From: Linnemannia schmuckeri
Lineage: Eukaryota > Mortierellomycota > Mortierellomycetes > Mortierellales > Mortierellaceae
DNA length: 64,000 nt
Direction: 5' to 3'
Assembly: GCA_029449235.1 (NCBI GenBank)
Contig: JANATG010000001.1
Span: 3,162,001-3,226,000, forward strand
The notes under the pieces are model-generated. The model searched no databases, was not told the origin of the DNA, and worked only from the letters and a program-made list of their open reading frames with translations. The first letter of the stretch is position 1. The number at the start of each line of letters is the position of its first letter. The position numbers were made by a program, and so were the translations under genes. Shown here piece after piece: positions 11,817-23,914 of this stretch.

Positions 11817-12469
11817 GGTCAAAAGAACGAAAAGGAATAGTATGGCCCTAAGAGATGGTGTGATCGAAGGGGATTGTTTGCACCTTCTTTGACGTACGTG
11901 TACACCATGAATCGCGATTATTAGTAATTGACGGTCAAATGGAATGCCTTCTTTTTCTTTTTTTCATATGCTACCAATTGACCTTGGTCTGCGCTCTTGA
12001 TTGATTGTGAGAGTTTTGTTCACAGGTCCAAATAATCAGGACATGTTAACTGCCCCTTGATGTCATTGTCAGCAAGTAAGAAAGTAGAAAAGACATTTCT
12101 CCTTTGGCCAACTTTCCAGTTTGATTTTCTTCCCCGTTCTTGCTGCGTTGACTGCTGAATAATTCGACGGATGGGCTATTCTTTAGCCGTTTCTCATTGG
12201 CCATTGATGAGCGAACTCACGAAACTTTGTTGGACCCACCCAGGACACACACATACACCCATTATACCCATTAGACCCATTCCGGGTTACGGATCAAGAA
12301 CAAGAAAGAAAAAAAAAAATCCAGTCGTCTCCAATCTTCTAATAAAAGGCGACCAACGCCGCTTTACTTCTTTCTTTCTTTCATTTTCATTCCCATATTC
12401 ACCAAATACCCAACACCAACCCACCAACCCAACACCCACCAACATCACTGACAACGCACAACAAACAAG
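11364..12469. other. Intergenic region between tandem GST genes
   Basis: It holds an AATAAA-like signal near 11442, an interrupted A-rich run near 11786-11817 and the promoter of the second copy. No gene was seen. Confidence 0.6.
12342..12349 (+). promoter_or_regulatory. TATA-like ATAAAAGG of second GST gene
   Basis: It lies 128 bp before the start codon, matching sequence and spacing in the first copy. Confidence 0.55.
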
Positions 12470-13503
12470 ATGACCATCCCAAAGCTCGTCCTCTACAACT
12501 CGAATCTCTGCCCCTACGCCGCCCGTGCCGTCCTCGCCTTGGCCGAGACCAACACGGACCATGAGGTCGTCCCCATCGACCTCTCCGTTCCCCGCCCAGA
12601 GTGGTACCTCAAGGACATCAACCCCTACGGCCAAGTCCCCGCCTTGAAGGTCGATGATAAGGACATCATCCTTGAGTCGCTCTTTGTTGCTGAATATATC
12701 GCTGATCTCAACCCCGAGTCTGGGTAAGGTTTAAAATGATGTTTGCTTTTAGGGGGAGCGGTGGGTGAGTGTAGTTGCTGTTTGGGGTTGCGAGGAAGGT
12801 GTAGAAAGAGGAAGAAGAGGACGAGTAGGAAATAGGAGAATGGGCTCAATCTGTCGCGAAAAAAAAAAAAAAAAAAATTCTTTCTTTCTTTCTTCTTTGG
12901 TCTTCCAAGGATGGCTTAACATCAACAACATGCAAGAAAAATAGGAGGATTTTTTACCAAAGGATAACCGACGGCAAAAGGAATAGGACTCTTGCAGGAG
13001 TACCAATAGTACAAAAACAACGACTAACAGGAAAAATATTTCTCTCACGCCTACAATATAGGCTCCTTCCCAAGGACGCATTGCAGCGCGCCCAGACCCG
13101 CTACTTGATTCATCACTGGGGAGCACGCACCCAGCCCGCTCACCACAAGGCAACCTTCATCACCGATGCAACCGAGGCCGCCACCAACCGCAAAGCCCTT
13201 ATCGTCGAGCTCGAGAAGGTCAACCAGTTGCTTATCAACGCCCATCGTGTCGAGGGTGATGGCGCCGGTCCTTTCTTCCTCGGTGACAAATTCACCTTTG
13301 CCGATTTGGCGATTGCTCCCTTCTTGGCTCGTTTCTTCCTTTTGGGCCAGTACAACGATAACAAGGATGTGACCAAGGAGGAGTTCCCTCAGTTGGAGAG
13401 ATTCTTCCAGTGGAAGGAGGCTGTTCTTGCACGCTCGTCCGTCCAGAAGGCTACTCCTCCCCAGGAGACTTTGACCAACAACTACCGCAAGTGGGTCCAG
13501 TAA
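12470..13503 (+). CDS. Omega-like glutathione S-transferase, copy 2
   Basis: Two exons (12470-12723, 13062-13503) encode 231 residues. Cys14 sits in LCPYAARA, followed by GQVPALKV and ILESLFVAEYI as in copy 1, and FTFADLAIAPFLARF in the C-terminal domain. The first exon has exactly the same length as that of copy 1 and about 80 percent identical residues. The second exon is only about half identical, with differences in the helices that normally shape the substrate pocket. The 338-nt intron carries an A19 run followed by TTTC repeats and is more than twice as long as in copy 1. An AATAAA lies about 55 nt past the stop. The pair looks like a local duplication followed by specialisation. Confidence 0.93.
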
Positions 13504-13700
13504 AGTGATTCGTTGATCACAAAGCAATATTGTAAAATTATCAACGCTACTGCAGCGAATAAAGCACGCTCATTGTACATACAGCACCTCAAATGGTCGA
13601 ACAGGAGAAGGGGGTTTTTTTTTTGGTGCATCTCTGTCTGAGAAGACCATTTTTGTTTATTTTCTGTAAGTTGTTTGCAAATATGACTGGACGGAGGCTT

Positions 13701-14798
13701 TTAGTACTCGCCGCACTCTGTGATGACGACTTGCAACTTGGGTTTGTTCTGGGGTCCTGTCTGAACGTTCTCGATCTTGCGCAGGGTCAACAGTCCATCA
13801 ATCAACTTTCCAAATACAACGTGCTTGTTATCCAGATACTCTGTTTTCGTTGACGTAATAAAGAACTATTCGTGACAGTTTACGCAGAGGATGAATGGTT
13901 GTGGTTAACTATTGTTTGATATATCTTTAGTTCTGAAGATTATAAATCCATCACTAAAAGCTCTTCAGCAGAGGTCTGCGCCAAGTGCCAATAATGTTTA
14001 CCTGGCATCCATTTGTGTTGGGTCCGCTGTTGGCCATGGACAAGAGTCCCGGTCCTGTGTGCTTGATCGTGAAGTTCTCGTCCGCAAATTTGTCTCCGTA
14101 AATGCTCATCGATCCCGTGCCATCACCCTATGTGCCATTCAAGAAAACCAAAAAATGGTGTTAGTATCACTGCTCCTGTTTGCAAGCCCTGCCCCTGGAA
14201 TCATATCATTCCTTACATATGTTCTCCCTAGATTTCAAACTTCTGATAAACAAGGACACTGCGCTGCAAGTCGATCAATAGGTCGTACCTTTAAGAAGTC
14301 GCCTCCCTGGATCATGAAATCCTTGATGACTCTGTGAAATGTGCAGTTCTTGTATCCTTGTGGCACACCGTTCTTCTTGTATTCTCCCGTGCACAATTGC
14401 CTATTAAATAAACAGAAGGTAAAAAAAAATCATGGGTCGTGAGTAACTTCATCGTCATTGTTTTCAAATGATAGCTTCCCGTTTTTTTTCCTGCAAGATC
14501 CTGTAGTACCTGAAGTTCTCTGCAGTTTTGGGAACGACATCGGCAAAGAGCTCCATCTTCATGCGACCGGCAGGTCTTCCGCCAATGGACACGTCAAAAA
14601 AGACCTAATAACAACAACGGTGGGTTTGTGTCAAGGAAGAAGACGAAGGGAGGCGCGGTGAGTATTTTTTGGGTCTTCGAGGTTGGTTCCATGCTTCACA
14701 TCCTCTGCTTGCGCTATTGTGCCTCCCATAGTTCCACGAAGCATGCTTCGAATGAGTAGTCGTTTCCTTGCGCGTACAATTGGGTTCTGCTGGGACAT
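13701..14798 (-). CDS. Cyclophilin H (U4/U6 snRNP-associated peptidyl-prolyl isomerase)
   Basis: Five exons (14798-14778, 14604-14510, 14400-14289, 14127-14002, 13865-13701) give 172 residues. Similarity is closest to PPIH/USA-CYP, the cyclophilin that binds Prp4 in the U4/U6.U5 tri-snRNP. Shared landmarks are VFFDVSIGGRPAGRMKMELFADVV, TFHRVIKDFMIQGGDF with the catalytic Arg62, SMANSGPNTNGCQFFIT and the C-terminal KHVVFGKLIDGLLTLRKIENV. The first coding exon is only 21 nt (MSQQNPI). The residue that is Trp in human cyclophilins A and H just before LDxKHVVFG is Tyr128 here. It is transcribed away from the POP3 gene with 279 bp between start codons. Confidence 0.93.
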
Positions 14799-15077
14799 GG
14801 CGGAGTGGACGGCTTCTTGAGTTGTAGTAGGTGTTGAGTTGAAAGATGGAAGAAACAAGCAATTGACATGGCTTCCTGAAGGAGTGTAAGAGTGGCTTGG
14901 CAATTTTTGCTCAAAAACAGGGCTTAAAAGAAAAAAAAAAGATCTCCACCTTCTACTTCGCCACCTCGGACAACAACTCGACAACCTTCCTCGACCAAGA
15001 GCAACATCACCATCACCATCACTGCACGACGCACACCCCTGAGGACACAGCATACTTACAAACAACAGTAACATATA
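14799..15077. promoter_or_regulatory. Shared divergent promoter of cyclophilin H and POP3
   Basis: Only 279 bp separate the two start codons, so the promoters must overlap or be shared. The region carries a short A-rich run and a (CAT/CAC) patch near 15004-15023. No transcription factor site is claimed. Confidence 0.55.
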
Positions 15078-16541
15078 ATGTCAGGAAAGAAGGTCGCCAT
15101 CGCTCAAGGAGGAATGCGCGGCGAGGCCAAGAAGACGAAAGTGGTCTTCAAGAACGTGTTAGACACGCCCTTCAACATCCAATGGTATGTAGTCTGAGCC
15201 CTACCTGTAACTTATTCAGGAACAAATGAGATACGGAAGAGCATTGCTGGCAGTATCTACTTGTTTGAAAAAAACTATAGCTAACACGTTGTTACGTATC
15301 TTTCATCTAAAACTACCACAAGGCCAGAAGTGACGGCAGACAACAATGCTATCGTTTTGGATACAGTCTGCGAGTATGTTTCATTATCATGGATCAGTAT
15401 GCATTGATATAACAGGAATGAAAACGCTGAACAGGAAGTTGTTTAGCGGATCAGTTTTTTGACATTAACGCTAACAAACTCTCTGCCACATTGGCATTTG
15501 ATATGAAACAGCATGGTCAAGCCGATCCGCGATTACCATAATGCCCGGCCGAAGCAGGACATTAAATCCGATAAGAAACAAAAAAAGTCAACATCAAAGG
15601 AACCTGCAGGATCTGCTTCATCAAAACCATCAACCGCCCTCGCAACACTCACCGACACTTCATCAGCGATAGCATCAGAATCAAATACAAGAAGCACAGC
15701 AGTGTCAACAGCACCTGCAATTTTGAAATCAACTATTCTCGGAATCAACGCGATCACAAAGGCAATGGAACGGTCCATTCAGGATCTGGCAGCGCACCCA
15801 CCACCAGCCGCGATTATTCTCTGCAAGGGCGATCTTATTCCATCCCACCTGTACGCCCATCTCGGACCTATGATCGCCATGCTGCCAGGGGTGCTTCTGT
15901 TCCCGTTGTTGAAGGGCTCAGAACGGAGATTGAGCGAAGCATTGGGCTTGCCGGCTGTGGGAGCGTTAGCTATTCAGTCGACTGAAGGCTCCCGGGAGGC
16001 TGAGGATCTGATCATGATCTTGAAGGGGATGGTGGAGCCAATGACGGCGTCGTGGTTGCCCAAAGTGACGCCAAAGCCAGTAGCAAAGGACAAGACTTCA
16101 AAGCAACTTGCAGCAACAAAACCAACAAGCGCCACCGCTTCAGAAGCAGGAGCAGGAACTACATCATCAACAGTATCAGCATCAGCACCAGAATCAGGAA
16201 AGGCTACAGAGGCAACAAAGGCTGTATCCAAACCGGCAGAGTTCATTGCGACCAATATTAAAACTATCAAGACGACTATGCCGATTGTTGTCAAGACACC
16301 CAAGCCCGCCAAACCCAACTCATCCGACAGTAACAATAGCAGCAACAGCAGCAAGAGCAGAGAACAGGGACAACAGCAGCAGCAACAAAAGCAACAGCAG
16401 AAGCAGCAGCAGAATCAGAACCAGAACCGAAACCAGAGCCAGAACCCTAAGCAGAAACATCAACAGGGCAAAAACAAGAAGCCTCCTGTAGATAACCTTG
16501 ACAGTGATCGCGGTCAAGGGAAGAAGGCCAAAAGCAGTTGA
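15078..16541 (+). CDS. RNase P/MRP protein subunit Pop3-like
   Basis: Exons 15078-15184, 15323-15373 and 15512-16541 encode 395 residues. The N-terminal segment KVVFKNVLDTPFNIQWPEVT and the L7Ae-like core fit fungal Pop3 of nuclear RNase P and RNase MRP, which process pre-tRNA and pre-rRNA. The core runs through LGINAITKAMER, ILCKGDLIPSHLYAHLGPMIAML and LLKGSERRLSEALGLPAVGALAI. The relative of this subunit in animals is Rpp38. The last 150 residues are low-complexity: Ala/Thr/Ser-rich, then a long Gln/Asn/Lys-rich stretch, ending in a basic KKAKSS. The basic tail may bind RNA or aid nuclear import; that is inferred. The gene is divergent from cyclophilin H. Confidence 0.88.
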
Positions 16542-17075
16542 CGAGATCGCTAATAAAATTGATGATCGACGACTCTCTGATCTGACTAGTATTACATGCA
16601 CGTGATTCATATCAGTATCAGTATCTCCAAGTGATAATCGAGTGAAGTATGCGAGTCACAAAAAAGAAGGGAGTTGGGCAAAATCATAAATGACCATTGT
16701 TTGATTCAGTATCGAATCTCTGGTGCGAGAGGTTGATGATAATTTGATATGATCAAAAAGACAATCTTGATCCACACATGAACCATCAAATATATCGTTT
16801 GCGCTGTGTCTTTAAAAGGACACAGTCGTCCACTTTTTTCTGCCTTTTTCTTTTTCTCTCATCCTATCCATCCTTCAATTGAACCTCCCCTTCAGTCTTC
16901 TTTTGCTCGCCTTCCATTTCCCTTTACGAGCTCATATCATTCTTTCATTCATCACTCATTGCTCCCCTCCCTCCTTCTAGAAACGACTTTCACTCTTTTC
17001 ATTTGTATATACCACTAGCATCCTGCATTTTCTCTTGTAACTCATTTTCATTGTATCCATAACAACACAAAAAAG
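16542..17075. other. Intergenic region with LYS2 promoter
   Basis: It contains repeated ATCAGT units near 16615, a GAGTCA hexamer at 16653, a TTTAAAAGGA box near 16811 and a CT-rich leader. No gene was seen. Confidence 0.6.
16653..16658 (-). promoter_or_regulatory. Possible Gcn4/CPC1-type core site (TGACTC)
   Basis: The minus strand reads TGACTC about 420 bp before the lysine-biosynthesis start codon. General amino-acid control factors bind this core in other fungi, but one hexamer can occur by chance. Confidence 0.25.
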
Positions 17076-20000
17076 ATGCCACCAGCAGCCACCGCCGTTC
17101 TCACCCCACAGGAACAACCCGCCGTCATTGGCAGCGCCCACCCCTCAGATCTCAAGGACCGCCTCTCAAGATGGAAGACCCGTCTGAACGCCTTGACAGA
17201 GATCCACCTCCCCACAGACTACCCAAGGCCGATCCCTCTCCAAGTCGTTGAGGCTGTCCATTCGCTCCAGTTGACCGAGCAGAGCTCCCTTGCCCTCTTG
17301 CAGGCAAGCATGGCGATCAGTCGCCCTGCTGGACCCACCGACTCTGGTTCATCAACAGGAGGATCGAATTCACCTGTTGCAGCGGCCGCACCATCGCATG
17401 CTTCACCCTTTACGATCTTGTTGGCAGCATTTGCGATTCTGCTGCATCGGTATACGGGAGACGAGGACATGTCGATTGGATCTTCCTCTGAGGCTCGTAA
17501 CCCTGTTGTGTTGCGTCTAGGAGTGACACCCGGTCAGACTTTCCGCCAGGTTGTTGAGCAGACGCAACTTGTAAGTGCCTATAACACATTTTTTTTTTCT
17601 CGCTCGATGTGACTTGCGGTTTGTAAAAAGAAGGGACTCTCCTTCCTTGCATATGAGGGTGTGCGCCATTTATTGATATCGCATCAAATTCATTCTGATG
17701 ATCCATCTCGTTCTACCTCTTAACGAAACGATAATAATATTCTTTATTACTCTGGACAAACTCATAGGCTGAGCGCGATGCTGCAAACGACGAGGTCCCC
17801 TTTGCGACTCTCATGGCACATCTGTTCCCTAGCAGCGTCGGAAACACCGCTGACCAGTCATTATCATCATCCGCATCCGCATCTCTCTTTCACGTCCGCT
17901 TCTTCAACGAGCTCGACACCCCCTCAGACCAGGTCCTTAACTCTACCTCTGCCACCACAGACCTCACTATCACCCTCGTCTCCCACGCATCTTCCTCCCT
18001 CCGCTTCGGCCTCCTCCCCCAGATCGAGCTCAAGGTCTCCTACAATCAGGTTCTCTTCTCCATGAAGCGTATCCAGCACATCCTCGATCAGCTCGTCCAG
18101 GTCCTCAACATCGCTGGCCCCAAACCCGATATCCTCGTCAGTGACATCCCCATCGTCACCCCTGCCTGCCGCGATGTCCTCCCAGACCCTTCGGCTCACT
18201 TGCAGTGGGCCAGCTGGCCCGGTGCGATCCATGATATCTTTGCCCGCAACGCCAAGGCCTTCCCTGACCGTGAGTGTGTCTTTGAGAGCAGAGACATCTT
18301 GAGTCAGGATGGGTCGGGCCGTGTGCTCGGACAACAGAAGCATATCTATACCTTTGGACAGTTACACCAGGCATCCAACTTGGTCGCTCATGCCCTTGTC
18401 AAGGGCGGTATTCAGCCCCAGGATGTTGTCATGGTCTATGCCTACCGTGGAGTTGACCTTGTCATTGCTGTCATGGCCGTCCTCAAGGCTGGCGCCACCT
18501 TCAGTGTCATCGGTGCGTATCTTTTTTTTCTTTTTTTTTTTTTTTTGTTGTTTCAACTTGACTATTTAAGAACTATCATTGCTGTCGTGCACTGACACAT
18601 TTTATCTTTCATTCGTTTCTCCGCTCCTCCGCCACTCTTTTAGACCCCGCATACCCTCCCAACCGCCAGAAGATCTACCTCTCAGTCGCTCGCCCCCGCG
18701 GTCTCATCGTCTTGGCGCACGCAGGAACCTTGGACGCCTCTGTTCGTGAGTACATCCAAGAGGGACAAGATTTCCAGTTGACCTGCGAGATTCCCGGTCT
18801 CGAGATCACCCAGGACGGCTCTGTCCTCGGTGGCCAGGTCAACGGTGTTGATGCCCTTGACGCTGTCCGCGACTTGGCTGCTCAGGATGTCGGTGTCGTT
18901 GTTGGACCCGATAGCATCGGAACCCTTAGTTTCACCAGTGGGTCCACCGGTATCCCCAAGGGTACGTTTCTTCACCTAGTGTTCTTTGCAACTTACCATG
19001 CTACAAATGGCAGGCTCCTAACCCTTACACCTTTCACTTTGTTAAAAACATATAGGTGTTCGTGGTCGCCACTTCTCGTTGACTCACTACTACACATGGA
19101 TGCAACAGGAGTTTGGCTTGAGCGACCAGGACCGCTTCACGATGCTCTCCGGTATTGCTCACGACCCCATCCAGCGCGACATCTTCACCCCTCTGTTCTT
19201 GGGCGCCCAGCTGCATATTCCCACCACTGAGGACATCGGTCTCCCTGGCCAGCTGGCTGTCTGGATGCAGAACAGTGCCGTCTCGGTCACTCACTTGACC
19301 CCCGCCATGGGTCAGCTGTTGACCTCGCACGCCCAGAACCCTGTTCCCTCGCTCAAGAATGCCTTCTTTGTCGGTGATATCCTGACCAAGCGTGATGTCC
19401 ACCGTCTGCAAAAGATTGCTGCCAACTGCCGCACCATTAACATGTACGGTACCACCGAGACCCAGCGTGCAGTCTCGTATTTCTCTATCCCTGCTGTTGC
19501 GATCGAGCCCCTTTTCTTGAGCTCCCAGAAGGATGTCATGCCTGCCGGTCGTGGTATGCTCAACGTCCAGCTCCTGGTCATCAACCGTGTCAGCAACCGT
19601 CTCTGTGGTGTCGGTGAGGTGGGAGAGATCTACGTCCGTGCGGGTGGTCTTGCTGAGGGATATTTGCAATTGCCCGATGCCACCAAGGAAAAGTTCTTGA
19701 CTAACTGGCTCGGTGACAGCTTGGCCACCCCCGGAGCCGACGAGATCAACGGCAAGCCGGAGTGGAACGGCCACTGGAAGGGTCGTCGCGATCGTCTCTA
19801 CCGTACCGGAGATTTGGGTCGCTACCGCCCCGATGGCAATGTCGAGTGCTCTGGTCGTGCCGATGACCAGGTTAAGATCCGTGGCTTCCGCATCGAGCTC
19901 GGCGAGATCGACACTCACCTCTCGCAGCACCCTCTTGTCCGTGAGAACGTCACCTTGGTCCGTCGTGACAAGAACGAGGAGCAGACCTTGGTCAGCTACT

Positions 20001-21934
20001 TTATTCCTGTGGCTCCCAGCGAGGATGAGATCTTCATGAGCAGTGCTGATGAGGGTCGCGAGGATGGATCTGAGAACAAGCGTCGTTACCGCCGTCTAAT
20101 TCGCGATATCCGTGAGTGGCTCAAGGTCAAGTTGCCTGCCTACTCTGTTCCCAGCGTGTTTGTTCCTCTTGCCAGGATGCCCTTGACCCCCAACGGCAAG
20201 GTCGACAAGAACGCTCTGCCCTTCCCTGATACTCCTCAGTTCAACAACAACAACAACGCTGCTACCACTACTTCTGCCACCCCTGCTGCCCCCTCGGATG
20301 GTCCCGCCATGAACCCTACCCAGCTTGCGATTCACAACATCTGGAAACAGCTTTTGCCCTCTAGTCCCAATTGGATCCCTCTCACCGAAAACTTTTTCGA
20401 TCTGGGTGGCCACTCCATCCTGGCGACTCGTTTGATCTTTGAGGTCCGTCGTGTCTGCTGTGTCGATGTGCCCCTGAACCTCGTCTTCCGTGAGCCCACC
20501 ATCGGAGGCATGGCCAAGGAAGTCAGCCGTGTCAGCATGGATGCCCTCCAGCTCGATGTCGATGGCACCGCCGAGGAACAGGAGCGAGCCGCCGAGGAGG
20601 AGGAGCAGATCTTTGACTACTCTGGCGACTTTGAGGAGCTCCGCAAGACTGAGATCCAGGCCGAGTACCCCCACATCGAGCGTACCGACAAGGTCGACTA
20701 CCAGACTTTTTTCCTCACTGGTGCCACCGGTTTCTTGGGTGCATTTATCCTCTCCAACCTGTTGGTCAACAGCCCTACCGCTCATGTCATCTGTCTCGTC
20801 CGCGCCTCGACCGAGGAGAAGGCCCTTGAGCGTGTCCGCTCCTGCGGACAGACCCACCTTATCTGGAACGAAGAATGGGTTTCCTCTGGTCGTCTCTCTG
20901 TCGTGATGGGAGACTTGGCCCAAGATCAGTTTGGTCTGAGCCCCGAGGCCTGGGAGCTGTGCTGTCGTCAGGTCGACATCATTGTCCACAATGGTGCCCT
21001 CGTTCACTGGGTCTATCCCTACCCCAAGATGCGTGCCGCCAACGTCATGGGAACCCTCCAGGGTCTCAAGATGGCCAGCACTTACCACAGCAAGTCCTTC
21101 CACTTTGTCTCCTCGACCTCGGTCCTTGACACTGCCCACTACAATGAACTCTCGGACGCCAAGGCCGACTCTGCTCACCGCGGAGTCCCCGAAACCGACG
21201 ACCTCGAAGGAGCCCGTTACGGTCTCCGCAGCGGATACGGTCAATCCAAGTGGGTCGCCGAGAAGCTGATCATGGCCGCCAACAAGAACGGTCTCGCTGC
21301 AACTATCATCCGTCCCGGCTACGTCCTCGGCCACACCCAGACTGGAGTCACCAACACCGACGACTTCATCTGGCGTCTCATCAAGGGATGCATCGAACTC
21401 GGTTCCGTCCCCAACATGAACAACGCCGTCAACCTCTGCCCTGTCGACTATGTCGCCCAATGTGTTGCTTCGGTCGCCACCACCCCTGGCTCCGAGACCT
21501 CCATGGTCTACCACGTCACGCATCCCATCGCCCCTCCTTTCCGATTCAACGACTTTTTCCAGCTTTTGACTCGGTTCGGATATGAGGTCCAAACAACCGA
21601 ATACATTGCCTGGAGAACCGCCCTTATGGAGTATACCCTCAAGAGTCAGGACAGTGCCCTTTACCCTCTCCTGCACCTCGTCATGGACGATCTTCCCACT
21701 TCCACAAAGTCGCCCGAGCTGGACGATACTCACACCCAGCAGGTCACCATCCAGGGAGCTCAACAGCACGCCTTTGCGGCCACTCCTCGTATGGAAGAGT
21801 CGCAGATCGGAATCTACTTGGCCTACATGGTCAAGGTCGGCTTCTTGAGCCAGCCCACTCTCGCTGGTGAGGGTATCTTGCCCCTTCCCGAGATCAAGGA
21901 GGATGTCCGCATCATTGAGCGTAGCCGCGGTTAG
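17076..21934 (+). CDS. lys2: L-2-aminoadipate reductase (alpha-aminoadipate pathway of lysine synthesis)
   Basis: Exons 17076-17570, 17768-18512, 18644-18961 and 19056-21934 join in frame to a 1478-residue multidomain enzyme, close to the usual length near 1400. It activates 2-aminoadipate as an adenylate, loads it on a phosphopantetheine arm and reduces it to the semialdehyde with NADPH. An N-terminal condensation-like region is followed by the adenylation domain: FTSGSTGIPKG near residue 510, MYGTTETQRAV, RTGDLGRYRPDG and the NGKVDKNALP linker. The carrier domain has DLGGHSILA with the attachment Ser973. The reductase domain has TGATGFLG near 1074 and YGQSKWVAEKL. An Asn/Ala/Thr-rich linker separates the adenylation and carrier domains. 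Introns 2 and 1 carry T-runs. Activation needs a phosphopantetheinyl transferase, which is not in the window. Confidence 0.97.
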
Positions 21935-22344
21935 ATTCACAACAATTATACTTTCATTTTATCCTTTGTATCATAGTTAAAGAGTAAAAAAAACCATTTT
22001 TCATCCTACTTCTTTTCAGCCACTCTATGATCCTAGAGTGTATCAGTGCTTATGCTCGACTCGAAAGAAAAACGAACGATAGCGAGCCTGGCTTATTTTT
22101 TTTTCGAATATGTGCGGTGTCTCCTTTGTCCAGCAAGCAAACCATGTCCACAAGCACGAAAAGCACATTGCTAAGCCGCAGTCACGCTAGCTTCGAAATG
22201 CCTCCTCTTTCTCCAACGCGACAAGCGTCCCCCTTTTTCACTTTTCTCACTTTTTGCTTCTTTTACATCCACCCCTGTTCACATTCATTTCTTTGACATT
22301 CACTCCCTTCTCTATTGTTTTCCTTTCTCATTCCTTTCTTCTTA
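21935..22344. other. Intergenic region between lys2 and peptidyl-tRNA hydrolase
   Basis: About 410 bp with CT-rich sequence before the next start. No gene was seen. Confidence 0.6.
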
Positions 22345-23706
22345 ATGACATCCCGACCAGTTGACTACCTCCTCGTTGGACTTGGCAATCCTGGAGACGA
22401 GTACACCACAACTCGACACAATGGTAACAAAAAAAAATATAATTGCGACCCAGATATCACACTTCTTTTTGTTTCCATAGACTGATGATATAAATAGGAT
22501 ACTAAAACGATTTGTTTCTTGTCACCACCGTATTTGTTCTTAAACTAGCCGGATTCTTGTTCATCGACTATATCGCTAATGTGATGGCCATGGACCAAAA
22601 GTGGCCCACACCTCCAGTCTATCAAAGACGAATGAACCTGTCAGGTTCGTGCGGAGAAAAAAAAACAAACCAGACAGATGACCAGACACCCTGTTGATTA
22701 TATCTCGCTTTGCAATGAAGGAACGAACGAACTAACGAGTCAATCTTCTGTCTTTGTTGTTATAGCTGACATCCAGGATGTTGTGTTCTCGTACACAAAG
22801 GGCGCAGTTTCGGTAAGACAGGAGCACCAGCGCCCGCAGTAACCCAGGACGACGCTACCTTGATTTTTTTTTTTTTTTTTTTTTTTTTCATCAGGCAAAG
22901 GAAATGTCCAGTCGCAGACAGGAACTATTAATAACAACTTGTTATTGTCTTCATGGTTCTATGCACACTCGTAGAACTCACTCCGGATAGTACTGGTGAA
23001 GCCGCTGACGTATATGAACGAATCAGGAGTGGCAGTCAAGAAGGCCATGGACTTTTATCAATTGACGGATCCTAAGAAGGTCATTGTCGTCTCGGATGAT
23101 ATCAACACTCTGCCCGGATCCCTTGCCATCCAAGGTAGCAACATCGATGTCATGCTTCTCTTCATTTAATTTGGCGTTTGAATATTTGCTGGCCCTTTTT
23201 TTCAGACCAAATTAACTGCTGACACCTACGTTGTGTGATTCATACTTGGATAGACGGAGGAGACTTGAAGAGTCTGGCGGGACAGAAAGGACAGGAGAGC
23301 ATCGGGGCTGTTCTGGGCACAACAAATTTTATCCGTTTCCGCCTTGGCGTCGGAAAGCCCCTCTCAGGAAGCACCACTACCATCCCCCAGTGGGTGCTCG
23401 GACCATTCAGTCAAGACAATAAAGAGATGGTAAGTGGTCTATTCTGGATGCCAGGATCAATGATGTGTCGTGCGAAGTTAACCTCACTACCATTCACTCC
23501 AGTCGATGCTAACATTACTATTATTATATCTGTTATAGGACCTGTTTGCGTGGTTAATGAGTCATACGACACAGGCGCTTCTGGAGTTCGTGCAGACAAA
23601 CGACCTCAAGCTGTGCAGGAAAAAATTTACAAAGTCCAAGAAGATTCCATCGGGATTGGTCCCGACCGAGTCCTTGGTCAGCCCTTATCGCATCGAAGGA
23701 ATGTAA
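22345..23706 (+). CDS. Peptidyl-tRNA hydrolase (Pth family), divergent loop
   Basis: Six exons (22345-22423, 22549-22644, 22766-22812, 22975-23134, 23254-23429, 23539-23706) give 241 residues. Pth cleaves peptidyl-tRNA released from stalled ribosomes. The N-terminal LLVGLGNPGDEYTTTRHNAG carries the Asn15 and catalytic His25 equivalents. KPLTYMNESG and the Asp-containing VSDDINTLPG match the other conserved active-site segments. The loop that normally reads GHNG reads GQKG here (Gln138, Lys139), so the family residues His113 and Asn114 of the E. coli enzyme appear to be replaced. The splice acceptor upstream of this loop is unambiguous by frame. No clear mitochondrial presequence is visible. 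An ATAAATAAA lies just past the stop. It converges on the P450 gene, 208 bp between stops. Confidence 0.9.
22864..22888. repeat. T25 homopolymer in peptidyl-tRNA hydrolase intron 3
   Basis: An uninterrupted run of 25 T lies about 50 nt after the donor site of the third intron. Confidence 0.95.
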
Positions 23707-23914
23707 ACCAAGACAAGGTACAGGAAAGATTAAATAAATAAAGCAAAGCAATCCATGTGTGCCTTTATATTTCGAATAAGTTATTGTGTTCACTTAGTAT
23801 CACAAGGTGTGGTATGAAGAAGAGCATCAAGGTCGTAGATTTAGGCAAAGAGAGTCGTTTGTCATTAGAGGAGCAGTCATCAGAAGGCACGACTACTTCA
23901 TAGTTGAGGCGTTG

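Noticed and set aside
20096..21940. 614-codon antisense frame
   Set aside because: It is the mirror of the lys2 reading frame caused by strong third-base bias toward C; the plus strand has clear domains.
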